Origin: Oxyruncus cristatus
Lineage: Eukaryota > Chordata > Aves > Passeriformes > Cotingidae
Direction of reading: 5' to 3'
DNA length: 64,000 nucleotides
NCBI GenBank assembly: GCA_013399855.1
Contig: VXAY01002323.1
Location: 760,325-824,324 of the forward strand
Shown piece after piece: positions 1 through 13,900 of the stretch. A program made the translations under genes and the position numbers. Positions within the stretch are counted from its first letter, which is position 1. The number at the start of each line of letters is the position of its first letter. The notes beneath the pieces were generated by a model that made no database searches, was not told the DNA's origin, and saw only the letters and a list, made by a program, of their open reading frames with translations.

Positions 1-713
1 TTACACCTACAAAATGGTTTTAAGTGTTTAATGATTTATTGATGTAGTTGCTTTGGCTTTCTAAGCTTTTTAATTTCGTTTACTATGCAAACTGTCTTCC
101 AGATCCTTGATTACACCACTCCCCTTGATCATTTACAGCTTAGCAAGTTCTCCCCCAGCTCTGCTTCGCAACATTTGGCAAACAGATAGCAGTAGGAATT
201 TATTTTTCCTATTAATAGAAGGCTTGGACCTTGCATTGTGACCCTTGGAAATGGGATGCAGCACCCTCATCAATAACAGGACTAAGTTATTCAGGACAGG
301 GATCATCTATTAATTACCTGGGCAGAAATTCATAGCTCTGCAGAAATGTTGTCTCCATCTGATCAAAATAAATGGCTTCTCTGACTGCCAAATTCTCATC
401 TGGGCCACACGAGCACTAATCCACTGGCAGCTTCGCAGGGCGATCTCTCCTGTCTCTCATTAAATTTCTCTCTGTGTAGATTCTCTCATCCTCTGTAACA
501 CGTTAAAAGGGATATTGTTGTGACCAAACAGAGCTGACCCAGCTCTAGGAGTGCACAACTTTATTGGGTGCAGTCAAAGCTGTCAGTCACCCTGACAAAG
601 GGACAAATCAGAACTCGGGGGTAATTCAAAGGGGAGTAGTGAGCTGTCACTGACGCAGGGCAGTGTCAGGGGCAGAGGACAAACAGAGACAAAACAGAGG
701 AGGAGGAGGGGTG
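1..713. other. Single-copy DNA, no gene seen
   Basis: Mixed-composition sequence without a recognisable exon, RNA gene or repeat. The open frame that enters it from the right on the minus strand is an extension of the TATATG microsatellite and is not credible as coding. Confidence 0.6.
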
Positions 714-1340
714 ATGCGTGTATATGTATATATGAATGTATGAATATATGAATATATGTATATATGTATAAATGTATATATGTACATATGTACGTATGTA
801 TATATGTGTATGTGTATATATGAATATATGAATGTATATATGTATATATGAATATATGGATATGTGTATATATGAATATATGGATATATGTGTGTGTATA
901 TATGTATATGTGTTTATATGAATATATGGATATATGGATATATGTGTATGTGTATACATGTGTATATGTATATGTGTATATATGAATATATGAATGTATA
1001 TATGAATATATGTATATGTGTATATATGAATATGTGTATATATGAATATATGTATATATGAATATGTGTATGTGTATATATGTATATATGAATATATGTA
1101 TATATGTGTATGTGTATATATGTATATATGTGTATATGAATATATGTATATATGTATATATGTGTATATACGAATATATGTGTATGTGTATATTTGTATA
1201 TGTATATGTGTATATATGAATATATGTATATATGTGTATGTGTATATATGTACATATGTATATGTCTATATGTGTATATATGTATATGTGCATATATATA
1301 TATGTACATGTGTGTATATATATGTGTGTATAGACCTATA
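714..1340. repeat. (TATATG)n-type compound microsatellite
   Basis: About 620 bp of alternating TATATG, TATGTG and TATATGAA words, mostly hexamer and octamer variants of one core. Several frames on both strands lack stop codons, producing long open frames of Tyr/Ile/His/Thr; these follow from the repeat itself. The array is interrupted by substitutions (tacata, gaatat), suggesting age or assembly smoothing. The alternating purine-pyrimidine TATG/CATA composition makes the stretch very flexible and easily melted. Confidence 0.97.
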
Positions 1341-1344
1341 CCAT

Positions 1345-1800
1345 TACATACAACATCATTTCTAAAACCAATCAAATGGTCCCAGGGGGACCACGGAGCC
1401 ACTGGTTGCTGTGGCATTGCAGAGCACTGTCACACTCTGAGGAGCAGGGAAGGAGGGCTGGGACAGCTGAGCACTGGCCCGTTCCCCAGTGGGACAAGGC
1501 ACTGATGGCAGCCCTGCTGAGCTGGGGAACCAGGCCCCACAGCCACTGGCACTGCCACAGCCCAGCTCAGGGCTGCTCTTCTCCAGTACAAAGGGACTGC
1601 CTCGTTCCCCAGCTGCCCCACTGATGGATCTCACCCCACCCAGCTCCCAGTCAGCCAAACCTCATTTTCACAGGCACCTTTTCCAATGGGTTTTCCTGCA
1701 CAGGGAGTTTGAAACTTTGCTTAGTTCTGCAAACACATCACATCCATCGTGACGAGCCAGGAAACAAAGCCCACCATCCTTGTCCAGCCTTTAGCTCACC
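1345..1800. other. Single-copy DNA, no gene seen
   Basis: Moderately GC-rich unique sequence between the microsatellite and the first CR1 fragment. Overlapping short open frames on both strands show no recognisable domain. Confidence 0.5.
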
Positions 1801-1803
1801 TTT

Positions 1804-2072
1804 AGAATCATAGAATCACAGAATCAGACGGGTTGGAAAGGACCTCTGAGATCATCAAGTCCAACCCTTGATCCAACCCCACCGCGGTTACTGGACTATG
1901 GCACTCAGTGCCACGTCCAGCCTCATCTTAAACACCTCCAGGGATGGAGAATCCACCACTTCCCTGGGCAGCCCATTCCAATGGCTGATTACCCTCTCTG
2001 GAAAGAATTTCTTTCTAATATCTCACCTAAACCTCCCCTGGCAGAGCTTAAGGCCGAGCCCTCTTGTCTGGC
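1804..2072 (-). mobile_element. CR1 LINE fragment, 3' end
   Basis: The plus strand begins with AATCATAG-AATCACAG-AATCAG words, the reverse complement of the 8-bp CR1 3' tail, then runs through the antisense of a CR1 3' untranslated region towards the very end of ORF2. It shares almost every word with the fragments at 3735 and 51405 and belongs to the same subfamily. It is 5'-truncated at about 2072, as expected for incomplete target-primed reverse transcription. Confidence 0.93.
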
Positions 2073-2074
2073 TT

Positions 2075-3733
2075 TCCTGACTGAGGGGCAGCACAAAAGC
2101 ACCCTCCCTCAGCTTTTGGCACCTTGCAGCACTGTTTGGGGTGTGTGGTGCCTCAGAGGAGCTCCAGGAATCAGGAGTTCAGCCCTGTGTTCACTGCCAC
2201 TGGTTTGTGTTATGAGGGTTTGAGTCGCGTCTGAGGAAAGGAGAGTTTTTATTTCCCCGGTGAGCAATCGGTTGTCATTCGACATCTCTCCTGCAGTCAA
2301 GCCCCAGGTAGACTGTGATACCTCTGGAATCACTGCTGAAATGCTGGGATTTACAAGCCATTAGAAATGGTTGACTACAGGAAAAGACACCAGGCTGTGA
2401 GCCAAGAAACCTCAGTTCAGTCACTGCCCTGCTGCTACTTTGGAAAGTCCTTTCGTTCCCCCACACCTACTGTTTTCTCTCCCATGCTTTATTACCTATT
2501 AAATAGTTGGGCTGTAAATTTTTCCAGGTCAGAAATCTGTGTGCACAGCAACCTCTACAACGGAGTCTTCCTTTCACTTGGTCCCTCTCCGGGCTGGAAC
2601 AACCTTCAAAGTACAACTGCAAATTCCCCACGACCATATTTCCACAATATTTAGAACAAAAAAGCCCCACAAAAGAGCATATGCATATTCATCACCATCA
2701 TGGCCAGAACAAGTAGATTATTTTACTTTTAAGAACTGACTTCCAGCATTTGTAGTGCAGGATTTCTGTATTTGCATTTTTATTAAAACCTTATCAGGTC
2801 TAATGCCTCCATTTGTCATGGTACAATTATATGAAACTGGAGATTAGGCAGGGGCTTATGCATCCCATTTTTTAGGTGTTTTATCATGCCCTTGTAGTGA
2901 TGGCATTTATCAAGTCAACACCAAATGGTCTCCACACCATCATAGGTACTAATGGTTCCTTTGCTCCTGCTGCCTCATCCCTTGGTTTTCCCACAGGTGC
3001 TTCCTTGACAAACTGCCTCTCATTAATATCAGCTCTGCCATTAGAAAATCAGGCCCTGTGCTTTGTCCCAGGCAGGCCTGGGTGGAAGAGACTCTGATTA
3101 GAAGCGAGCTCAAACAGAAAACATCCAGATAAGGAACCAAAGGAATCACTCTTAGCCTTTAATCCCAGCAATTTAAAATACAGGGGCAGCAGGTATATAA
3201 TTCATGGAAGCTTTCTGCACAAGGGTAGAGGATATTGTGTGCCCCTGCAAAATCCAGAGTGTTCGTTCAGAGCCCTGAATCATCTCAGCTTAGTCAAACA
3301 CCCCTCTTCTAGGGGGAAAAAAAAATAGAAGCTCTGTGACACTCTTTGCTCTCTGCAAACAAAACACTGTGTCTGTAATGCTCTCCTGGAGGAAGGATTT
3401 GGCAGCATGAATTCCTCCATTAGCTGGGATCCTGAAACAGAGCTTTGAAATTGTCACTGCCTTCTCTTAAATGCATTTCAGCGTTGCTTGTCAGGCACTA
3501 AATTAAAAGCCCTTTCACTTAAACACAACAGAGGCAGTGCCTAAGCAATCTTCTCTCCACTTCCCAAGGCATCACTAAACCTGAGAGGTTTTTGCAGCCT
3601 TCACCAACCCCTGATCACTTTTGACCGGTCTGAAGACACTCCCCTTCCTCGAGAAGTGCAAGGAAAGCATCCTCAGCACTGATGTCAACCTTCTACTGTA
3701 AATCCTAATGGAATTTTTAAGCCACTGATGCAC
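2075..3733. other. Single-copy DNA, no gene seen
   Basis: About 1.65 kb of unique, mildly AT-rich sequence. There are no recognisable exons, no transposon similarity and only short unsupported open frames. Confidence 0.55.
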
Positions 3734-3734
3734 T

Positions 3735-4180
3735 TAGAATCACAGAATCAGATGGGTGGGAAAGGACCTCTGAGATCATCAAGTCCAACCCTTGATCCAA
3801 CCCCACCGCGGTTACTGGACTATGGCACTCAGTGCCACGTCCAGCCTCATCTTAAACACCTCCAGGGACGGAGAATTCACCACTTCCCTGGGCAGCCCAT
3901 TCCACTGGCTGGTTACCCTCTCTGGAAAGAATTTCTTCCTCATATCTCACCCAAACCTCCCCTGGCACAGCTTAAGGCCGAGCCCTCTTGTCTTCCTGAG
4001 AGTTGCCTGGGAGAAGAGACCAACCCCCACCTGGCTACACCTCCTGTCAGGGAGTTGTAGAGAGCGATGAGGTCTCCCCTGAGCCTCCTCTTCTCCAGGC
4101 TCAACAACCCCAGCTCCCTCAGCCTCTCCTCACAGGGCTTGTGTTCAGGTCCCTTCCCCAGCCTGGTTGCTCTTCTCTGC
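3735..4180 (-). mobile_element. CR1 LINE fragment with ORF2 C-terminus
   Basis: Same subfamily as the fragment at 1804 but reaching further 5'. The minus-strand translation from about 4180 contains [14 protein letters not shown] followed by [20 protein letters not shown], the conserved C-terminal segment of avian CR1 ORF2 downstream of the reverse transcriptase core. A stop and the 3' UTR with AATCACAG words follow. The 5' end is truncated near 4180. The plus-strand sequence beyond it is unrelated for about 60 bp before another CR1 piece starts. Confidence 0.94.
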
Positions 4181-4239
4181 ACAGAGAAGAGCCAGCACAG
4201 AGCACGGGTGTGAGCTGCAGACACTCAGAGACAAAACTG

Positions 4240-4300
4240 CATATTCATGGTTGGACTCGATGATCTTAAAGGTCTTTTCCAACCTAAACGGTTCCGTGGT
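4240..4300 (+). mobile_element. CR1 3'-end remnant
   Basis: A short plus-strand match to the CR1 3' end (a TTGGACTCGATGATCTTAAA-like run, then a TTTTCCAACC word). It has lost the octamer tail. It lies between oppositely oriented and same-orientation CR1 pieces, so this is a small cluster of CR1 insertions. Confidence 0.75.
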
Positions 4301-4316
4301 AAAAACATTCCATGTG

Positions 4317-4482
4317 ATTGCCCAGAGAAGCTGTGGCTGGCTCTGGATCCCTGGAAGTGTCCAAGGCCAGGCTGGAGCAACCTGGGCTGGTGGAAGGTGT
4401 CCCTGCCCATGGCAGGGGGTGGCACTGGATGATCTCCAAGGTCCCTTCCAACCCAACCCATTCCAGGATTCCATGATTCCCA
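4317..4482 (+). mobile_element. CR1 LINE fragment, second subfamily
   Basis: A plus-strand CR1 3' end of a subfamily different from the elements at 1804 and 3735. It begins in the last ORF2 codons (GCCCAGAGAAGCTGTGG region, then GTCCAAGGCCAGGCTGGAGC) and ends with the CCCTTCCAACCCAACCCATTCC region and a degenerate CCATGATTCC tail. About a dozen other copies of this type occur in the window in both orientations. Confidence 0.9.
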
Positions 4483-4484
4483 TG

Positions 4485-7400
4485 CCACGTTTCTCCAACC
4501 ATGCTCCTCCCTCTGGAGGGAGGATTTTCCTGGCACATGGCTGCGGTTTGCAGCAGTAAATGCTGCCAATCCCTCTGCTCTGCCAGGGGCAGACACACAG
4601 AGTGCCAGCAGCCCTGCGGAAGAGGTGCCTGGTTGCTCCAAGTGCCTCTGCCAGTGGCCACGTGTCCTCAGCAGGGAAACTTCTGTCCAAGTTGAGGCCC
4701 TTTCCCCGAGGGCTCCTGTTCTTAACCTCGACACAGTTCCAAACCCAGTGCAATACCAAGGGGCCTCAGCTCCCAGGGAGGTCAGTGGGAAAGCTTGAAC
4801 TGACATGATGAAGGGATGAGCTGAGTGGGCCCAATTCCCTTTTTAGTCTGATGTGACTCCATTAAACTCAGATGAGGAATTCCCAGGCGAGTGAGGAACT
4901 GTCTTTATCCGAGGCCTGCCTGCCCTGCATGGAGCCCTGTCAAAAGGAGATGAAATAAGGGATGGCAGCAGCTGTCTTGTCTGACAGCTTTTCTGCCCTG
5001 CTCTTGGTTCAGAGAGCAAAGATCCATATTACCAGTGCCTGGAAATGGCTTAACAGACCTAATATTTCAAAGTGGACCTCTGCGGATAGATAGCATCATT
5101 TTTATTCCTGAGTTCCCCAGGGAGGGAGACCCCTCTCACCCGAGCTATTCCCTGAGCTTAAGGAAAGAATGGAAAGGGACAAAACCACCAAGAACGTGTG
5201 GCTCTAAATTTTTAAATGCTCTTTTCTCCTCCCAGTGAAGCTCATTACAGGCACTGGGCAGAGCCACAGCACAGCAAAGTGACAAACAGCCACCTCCTCC
5301 CCTTACTTACCTTCAGCATCTGTTATTTCCATGCAGCGGATTTCCTGGATGGAAAAGAGATGCAAACTCCAAAGGATGGGACTGGGGAGCAGGAGCAGGG
5401 TGAACCATTCTGTGGTTCTGACAGCCCCTCTGTCTTCCCATTCCGGTTACAAAGACGCTGCTATTGTAATTTATTAACCCAGGATTAATCCACATTTCCT
5501 TGAACTGGAAAGCAGCTGCCCTGATTCCTGCTCCCAACCCAACCCAAACCAACTCTCGGGGTCTACAAAGTTATTTTCAGTGTGGGCAAATGCTACTGGT
5601 CCCCCCAAAAAACCACGAGTGAGAGGCAGCTGCTGGTGCTTTGGAGCAAACGGTGGCTCAGACTTTGGGAAAAACCTCACTTGGCACCAAATATTAAAAG
5701 CAGCAAAGCCACTTTCCAGCAGCACAGAGGAAAAGAGGCTTAGCAGCCCAAGCATTACACTTCCAGCACAGGAAAAGCTGGGCAAATAATGGAAAAATTT
5801 ATGCAAGTCCAAAGTCATTTGGTGATGGATGGCGAGGATTAAGCTCTGTTCAATAAGTTATCCTCTGCAGAATGTACTTCAGCCTGACCACGCTGCTTGA
5901 CAAATAATGGACAGATTAAGTGGCTGAAGTTTGGATGTTGTATTGTTTCCCAGTGCTCTCAGCTACCCCAGAGCACACACACGAAAACAGGAAATTTTTT
6001 TTTAGCTCAAAACTAGCTCGCTGAAAATTCCTCCCCACCCCCACCCCCCACTTAAAAGCCTTTCTCTTTCCAAATGCACACAATAAAACTAATCTGCATC
6101 AAGTCCTAAAATGGATTTATTAAAGTGTATTAAATCCCCATGAAGACTATTTGTTCAGTGCAGTTTAATATCCTTCACAAATAGAATACGATAAATTGAC
6201 CTGAGGCTACTCTGAATCTGGGTGAGAATTAACAATGGGCTTTAATTAATCCATTCCAAGTTTAAAATTTCTGGGTTTCTCCTTTTTTTTTTTTTTTAAA
6301 AAAAAGACCAGGGAGGTTTTTTCTGCAACGTGACAGTCATAAAACTCAGGGGCTCTGGCTCACAAATCCCTTACATGTTTGAGAACATCAACTTTGAGAC
6401 TGATTTCACTCTACACTATCTCGACACAACCCATTTCCTCGGAGGTAGTTCAGGATTTGGTGCAAAACGGGTCCTCAGCTTTTAGATCCAACCCGGCACT
6501 GCCTCCTGAAAACTAAAGTCGTGAAAGAGATGTGAAGCTATAAATCAAACCCACAGGAAATAACTTGCATTTCTGAACACAGAACTGAAGAGCCATGTGA
6601 TTTATTTCCTTTCATCAAGACGCACAAGTGAAATTTTAATTTCGGGCCGCGCCTGCCATTTTATTTCAGGAGGATTTTGTCTCTCTAAAAATACACTTAG
6701 AGCTCGGTTTTCCTGATGTACCTCACAGGGCTGCATTAATGCAATATGAAACTTCAGACTGCTCTTACTGGGAGACAAAATGCCCAAGAGTTATTCCAAT
6801 TCCTCTTGCACTACGGAATTTTTTCACGTAGAAGTCTTTGTTGTGCCAAAGTAGTGTCACAGCCACTCCCAATAAATGAGCTGCAAACATCTCACTCGAG
6901 TCCTCCTCTGGCTGAAAGGGAACACCAGCAGCATCACTTAAATCCTCTATAAAGGGAGCAAGGCCGTTTTTCTTCCCTCCTGTCTGCTTTCTCCTCCCAG
7001 ATCAAACACGTTTCAGATATTGGAGTGAATTAGGAGGTAATAAATCCTCACCTGAGAAATGGCGGAAGGGCATAGCAAACACTCTGCTTAAAGAAATCAG
7101 AGGAATGAGCTGTGGGGATGTTATGGCCTCTCAAGTTCAGGTATTTAGGAGATTGGCTTCCTTTGGGCTTTGGTTCTTTCACGAGTTCCATTCCACCAGC
7201 AAAGGTGTAACGGTTCCATGACTTAGGGAACCTTCCCTTCGGATGCTTGTGGCACCTTGAGAGGAGAACATGGTCCATGAACTTCCTAAGGCCTGAACAA
7301 GCCCAGAGGCAAAGAGAGGGAACATTTCTGCTGAGCAGGGTTAGGAATCTTCTCCAAAACCTCCCCAGAAACTCAAATAAGCCTCGAGGTGATGCAGCTT

Positions 7401-10400
7401 CTCTTCAGCTCCACCAGAACTCCACCAGTGACAACTCTCATGCAAAGCAAAGCCTTTTAAGCCTGTGTGTCCACGGGGGCTCGTTGTCCATGGCTTATTC
7501 CTTATAAAGTTTAGTTGGGAGAGGGTGTAAACCCCAACCCATTTCCAGGGAAGGGGGCTGGGAGGTGTTCCTGTCCCACGAGGGTGGCTGTTAACACCAC
7601 GCTGTTCCCCACCCCAGTGTTGCCCTCCCCTCCCAATCTGAATAAAAGCAGATTCCAAGAGAGGGAAAAGAACATGACTTCACTGTTTTGATAAATACTC
7701 TTACAAAAAGAAGAAAAAACCACTTTGTTCCCTCAGCCTTTGCCCAGAGCCCCCACGTGATTCCAACCAGTCGTTCTATTCCTGTCCCCACCTGGGGGGG
7801 TGAAAAACAGAAGAGTGAATAAAAATTCCTTTGCACCACTCGGTGCCTTGGCTGTTTGAGGTACAATCTGCTTCCTCATCTGCCTCTGGACACAGAGCAG
7901 CAGAACAAGGCCTTGTCCCTGCCACAGCATCCATAGTTTTATCCCACCGGATACAAGGGAGCAAGTCCTTTCCGACAACATTCACACGTTTTTCCACACT
8001 CTAAGGAGGTTTTTGTCACTGTCAACATGCTCAGACTACCCAAAGTGAATTTCTGGAGCAGAGGCCTGAGAAGCAAATCATTCTGGGGGGGAAAAAAAAA
8101 AAATAAATAAATAAATGCAAACTGCAGCTCTTCAGGCAGCAGAGGAAACAGGGAAGAGCTGGAAAATGATTGATCTGCTCATCACATCGAGCTGCCATGA
8201 GGCTGTCGAGGTTTTTATATAACTTCCCTTGAAAAGCTTGTATTTCAATGAGCAAGAAGGCAAAGGCAGGGATGACAGAAAGCAAATGCCTTTAATTTTA
8301 CAGAAGGGGCCACAGCTGAGATCCACTTCTAACCCTCAGCTCTTCCACTGACCCTCTCACCTCCTGTGCCGGCCTTTCCAGCCAGGGAGGCACAACTGTG
8401 GGGCTGGATGGTGTTGAGAATAAATTAAAAAATTAAAAAAAAAAACCCCACAACCTGAACTAGGTTAATAACAACCCTTTCTTCTTGCAGTATCATTTTT
8501 AAGCTTCAGCCGTCATCTTATTATTTCGTGGATCAACCAAACCAGTGCTGGAACTGCTGCTTGAAGAGCACCCTGTTGGCTGGGGCTGGGAATCCACTCT
8601 CCTCCTCATCACATCCTCTCCCAGATTCCAACCTTCCCATCCCTGATGCTCCCAAGCAGGAGATTTCAGACCCAATTTTTAAGAAGTGCTCACTGACAGA
8701 TATTGAACCCCCCCCATGGTAGGCAATGTAATCAATAATCAGCTCTCCAACAGTCTGTACAGCAACCTATACTGGCATTGAAGAGAACTGCAAAGCAGAA
8801 ATAGCTTTAACACACCAGCTGGTATTTTAAACCACGTAATAAATTCACTACTACCCCGTTCCATGTCAATTAATAGCACTAAACATCTTTAATGTATTAA
8901 CAAAGATGTCATTCAGATATTCAAATTCAGTTCAGTTAAAATAGCAACGAAGTTTTAAAGCATTTTAAAATTCACCTGCTCTTCTTAGTCATCGCAAAAG
9001 CCCCTTTAAACCAACACAGAACTTTAAATTGCAGGTCAAACCAAAGCAGGCACTTACAGATATTGCCACAACATGTTTGGCTCTAGCTCAGCACAGAACA
9101 CACCAGCCAGGGCCAGCAGCAGCCCCAGAGCAGCAGAATTAAGCAGAGAGCCACTCCAGAAGCTGCATCGTTGGGTGACATGATCTGTGCTTGAAGCAGC
9201 TCCCTGCACAAATGGAACTCCAGACAACTGCACCATTTATAACCTCCCAAGTGGCTCTGCTTGTCCGTGCGCTCCTCCGGCCCTGGCTGGGCTGGGGACA
9301 CTCGGAACAGGCAGAAAAGCCAAGGGCAGCAGAGCAGCCCTGCACCTGTTGACCCGTAAATATTAAAGCAGAGAGAGGCCGGAATATTAGGCTGAGCTTA
9401 TCCTGCTCGAGCTTTTAACCCTGAGCTACCCCGAGGTGATTACACCCCACTCAGAGGTGTGGCTGTTCTTCCCCCACAGCGTTTCACACTTTGTCTGTTT
9501 GATGACTCCCTGAGACCAACCCAAAACGTTGGTGGGGGCACCAACAGTATTTTTCCCCTCCCAGAGCTTTGCTTTCATCACAACATCAAAAGAGACGTGT
9601 TTACAACAGACTTTTCGCCTTTTCTGCTCGGGATTCTTTTCACAGAGGTTTCACACACCTGAAGTCAGTGCAGAAAACCTTTCCATGCTCCAGGACTAAA
9701 AATTATGCTGGAAAATCTGAGATAATGTTCCCTTCCCTGCCTTCTTAGTGAGGACACCAAGCTCTGCCTCCCCAGCCATCCTCACTCTGGGTGGTCCCTC
9801 TCACCCCTCCCTGTGTCCTCTGCAGAAGCTGCTGATGCCCAGAAACATTTGCCCGTGTTAAGAGCAGCTTTCAAGCATCTTCCCTGCCAACACCACAACT
9901 GCTCAGAGCCGCTGGAATGCAGGAAAAATTACAGGGAAGGCTGATTGGAATACAAGATAGTGAGGCAGGACTTCCTGCCCTCCGTTTGTTATCACAGCAG
10001 ACACATCCTAAGGCCTGGCTGCACCACTGGGCTGCTCAGCCACCAGCTCCTGGATCCCCCCAAGAAGCAGAACAGCCCCATACAGCCACCTTTGTATAAA
10101 GCCAGCGGGGAATCACCGATTCCATGGGATCAGCTGAGTCACATTGCCCTCTGCAGCTGTTCCTAATGCCTGTTCCTGCTGAGCCTGCACTCACATCCAC
10201 AGCCAACACCTGCAGAATTCCCAGCAAGCCTCTGGTTTGTGTTAAATCCTAACGCTGAAAACACCAGATCCCAATATCTGCTGTCCTTTGGAACAGCAGT
10301 CAAATGAGGTTTGACTTTCCCCCACGGCCTCCCTGCACACCGTGGCTGGGCCCTGGCACTTCGGGCAGGAGGGGTGTGATCAAATCAGGCAGTGACTGAT

Positions 10401-10960
10401 ATCTCACGTGCCCTGCGACTGTGTTATTAAAAATCTGGCATGTTGGTGTGACAGGGAATGACGTGTGATTGCCAGAGACAAAATGCAATTCCTTTCTTCT
10501 CTTGGAGTGGGGGGAGGAAAAAGTCCAGTGACGGGTTATGGGAGTCGCCAGCCGCTCTCTGCCAGCCTTTGGGGTGCACTTGTGAAGACCTGGGGTTGGT
10601 GCTCATCGAGATGACAGACTGCCTTGGCACCCCTTAACCCTGGACTGCGCCTGCCCTACCAGGCTGAGCGGGGCACAGTTCTCTGCACTGTGACAACAGC
10701 CAGGAATGTGTCACACTCCTGGAAATCCGCAGAGGGACACGAGCAACAAAGCTGCTTTCAAACCCCTGGGGAAGCTGGTGTACACCCAGTGCCGTAGTGG
10801 GAATCTTTCAGATGCTGAGATGTCCCAGTAGTCCCACTTTCCCACTCCCCAGCCCCAGTCTCCCCCCTGTTTAACTTCATGGGCAGACTGTATCAGTTCC
10901 AGTTCCTCATTGTTAGCTATAAATCTCGTTCTCTTCCCTCCTCCCCTCCCAGAGAGAAAA
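4485..10960. other. Long repeat-poor stretch, no gene seen
   Basis: About 6.5 kb of single-copy DNA without recognisable CR1, LTR or RNA gene. It contains only short homopolymers: a T run then A run near 6283-6305, a G run then A-rich (AAAT)n near 8086-8115, and an A run near 8430-8446. All open frames are short, overlap on both strands and show no recognisable domain. It could be intronic or intergenic. Confidence 0.5.
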
Positions 10961-13900
10961 CACCTTAATCCAGGGGCTTGAAAGTTAATTCAAGGTTACA
11001 ATCAAGCATGAATTTAAAAAGAAATGGATATTCTTTAATAACCATACAGAGACCGCTATTCGAGAACAAAAGGACTTTCTCTAGTTTAATACACTTTCTT
11101 TAATCACTAATCCTAAACAGGTGATTAGCTCTTTATTAACACACTGAGACCACGGCTGAACCCTTCAAAAGCCATTTCTTAGAAGTCCCTGGATAATGAG
11201 TGTGGAAACAGGCTGTAATTAAGCTGAGGGCAGAGTGGAGTTTGTCTTGCAGAGCCAAGGTGAGGAGGGACGAGGGTCAGCTCACGTTTCTCCAGTTAAT
11301 AATGGTTGGTGGGCAAACCTCTCACAACTGCTGGCTGAACTGCCCCCTTCTTTATTTACACATTCAAGAGAGCTTTGGAGAAATTAGGTTTTTATGATGT
11401 GTTATAACAACCCTTCGGCGCGGGGCCTTTGCAACCAGAGATTTCAATTTATTTGCATTAACATTAAAGAACGAGTTGTCCACAGCAAGATGCCTTTAGA
11501 GCATCATAAATAACACGCTGCTGAGAGTGAAGCTTTGGAAGCAGTGCCTCGGCAGAGAAGACTGAAAGTAATGTACAGAAACTCCAAAAAAATGCAGAAA
11601 TTGCACGGGAGAAATAGCAGGGACTCTTAAGCTTTCACAAGGAACTAACAGCATTTCATTCTTGGATGATTTATTCCTTTTATTTAAATTAGAAGTCTGC
11701 AGCGAGGAAAAGAGTTCCCACGTTTGTTTTTTTTTTTTAAAGCAGCCTTGCCAAGAGGATTATTCTCATGGCAGAGGCTCAGAGGTCGGGAAGTTTGGCC
11801 CTGTCCTTCAGGGGGACCCCTAAGGAATCAGGACCCCTCTTCCCAACTCGCCCACAAAGCCCTGAAGTGTCAGTGAAGAAACCACTGGAGCAGAGATTTG
11901 CAGGGGCACTTGGGTTCAGCATCTGCTTGAGGATGGGTTTGGAAAGCGAAAGCACAAATCTACGTGACCCACTTGTTTTCTCCAGCCCAAAACCCCCCAG
12001 GGGTGCTAGGAAGGAAAAGAACTCACTGCTGGGAACATATTTAGCTTTCCAGGTTTCGGTGCCATAAGAAAGAAGCGTCCCAGAAATCACGCCAAACATG
12101 AGGATCTAACTCATCCCATAGATTTCTTTAACTAAGGCACAATTATCTGTTCTTTTCCATTCCCACATTAAATTGTGGCAAAAATTCAGTTGGGTTCAAC
12201 AGGGGGTTTCATTCGGGCTGTGAGAAGTCCAACCGAAGTCCGACGAGGGATTGCTGAAGTGGGCGCTCAAAGCTTGGGAGCATTTGAAGATTGAATCCGT
12301 ATCTAAAATCATTTCTATTACCTTTGCAAAGCAAATCATTAGAACTCTGCTTCAGAAGCAGTAGGTGCCAGGAGAACCTCAGATGTTCTGTGGTGACCGT
12401 TCAGGCCACGTGTTGACCCGCGTTCCAGCGGGGAGTGTCGGGATTAACTCCATCCACTTCAAAGCTGCTGCCCTGGTAAGTCTGTGGGATCACACAGTGC
12501 ACAGTGTGAGCTGTCTCCATCTCAGTTCCTCAATGTGCTTTTATCTGGTGCAAGATCACTTAATCCTCCACTTACAAAGCATTAGAGAGGTTTTAAGAGC
12601 GTTCAAGCAGAGCCAGGTCCTCGCCGTAAAGTTTGGAGTCGTATCAAGTTCATGGTGTTGAGTACAAGGCTTTCAGAGGTCCGGGGTTGCTTTGGAAACT
12701 CAGATGCAACTCTGGAAGTTTAAAACAACTGGAGCAGCATTTATGCCCCCATCCATCTTTAAAATCGATAAACAATGAAGTTCTTTATTGCGAATTCACT
12801 TGGCGTGGCAGGAGTATTAAACAGCCTCTCTCAGGTCAGGCTGAAGCACAGGGGCTGATTTCTGCTGGCAGTCTTCATTTGGAATTTCCCAGATGGCCCT
12901 GTCAGATGCTCATGGACAATTCCAGGAACGCCACCCAAACCTGGACCAAAGGAGGAAGTGCTGAGTTTAACCTTCCTCAGCATTTGATCATCCCGTAGCA
13001 AACAGGGTTGACCGAGAGCTGCAAATCCACTTCTCCTGCTCCAGCTGTTTCTTGCTTGTGCTCATTTTTTCCACCCCCAGGTGTGGTGGGGAGGGTTTGC
13101 TGCCCTTACAGGTGCACCTGACCCTTTCACTGTGTATCATGTATGAACTAAGGTCTGCTGCTCTGTTTGCTGGCTGTGTCTAGTGGTCTGGGGCTCCTTC
13201 AGCTGCAGAAAATTTATCTCCACTGCAGTGGTTTTGAATAACTCCCTAATGATGCTTTACATAAAAAATAACTACAGTAAAACAGGCAAGGAGTGGTGAC
13301 TTCAGAGCCTGACAGTCTGGGTTTGCTTTCCAGCCAGCCACTGCTTTGTGGGACAGTGTGAGAGGGGAAGAGGATGATTAGGAGGAGAGCAGGACTTGTT
13401 CTGTTTTGTTCAACTAAAAGAGATTTTAAACAGTGGCCAAAACTTGAAAATATGATGCCAGTGTGCCTTTAACACTGCTGAAGCAGAGGACAATTGCTTA
13501 TGTATTTCATGAGTCCTTTCTCATTATTTTGGGAGATTCTGGTTCATGGTTTTGGAATATTTGGCGCCGGTGAGGAACACTTGGGTGCCCAAGATACAAG
13601 TTCAGAAGTCTACCACGAAGCCTTTTATAACATCTCTCTCACCTCATCAGCTTGTCAGAAAGGGGGGCGGAAAATAACCAGAGAGCATCCAAAATCCAGT
13701 TCATGCTTTGTTTGCTGCTTTTACCCTTCCTGTCACAGGTCATTCAAACTGCAGAAGCAGTTTGTCACGTGCGTGAGCACATAGGGCACCTCGGGGAGCC
13801 CACGAATGTCATCAGCCAGATGGGATCACATTTAGGACCCAGCAGTAAATATCTGTCACGGGATGAACTGGATCTGTGGGTTCGGTTCCGGGAGATGCTG

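Noticed and set aside
583..1417. Long open frames rich in Tyr, Ile, His and Thr on both strands
   Set aside because: They are produced by the TATATG microsatellite, whose words lack stops in several frames.
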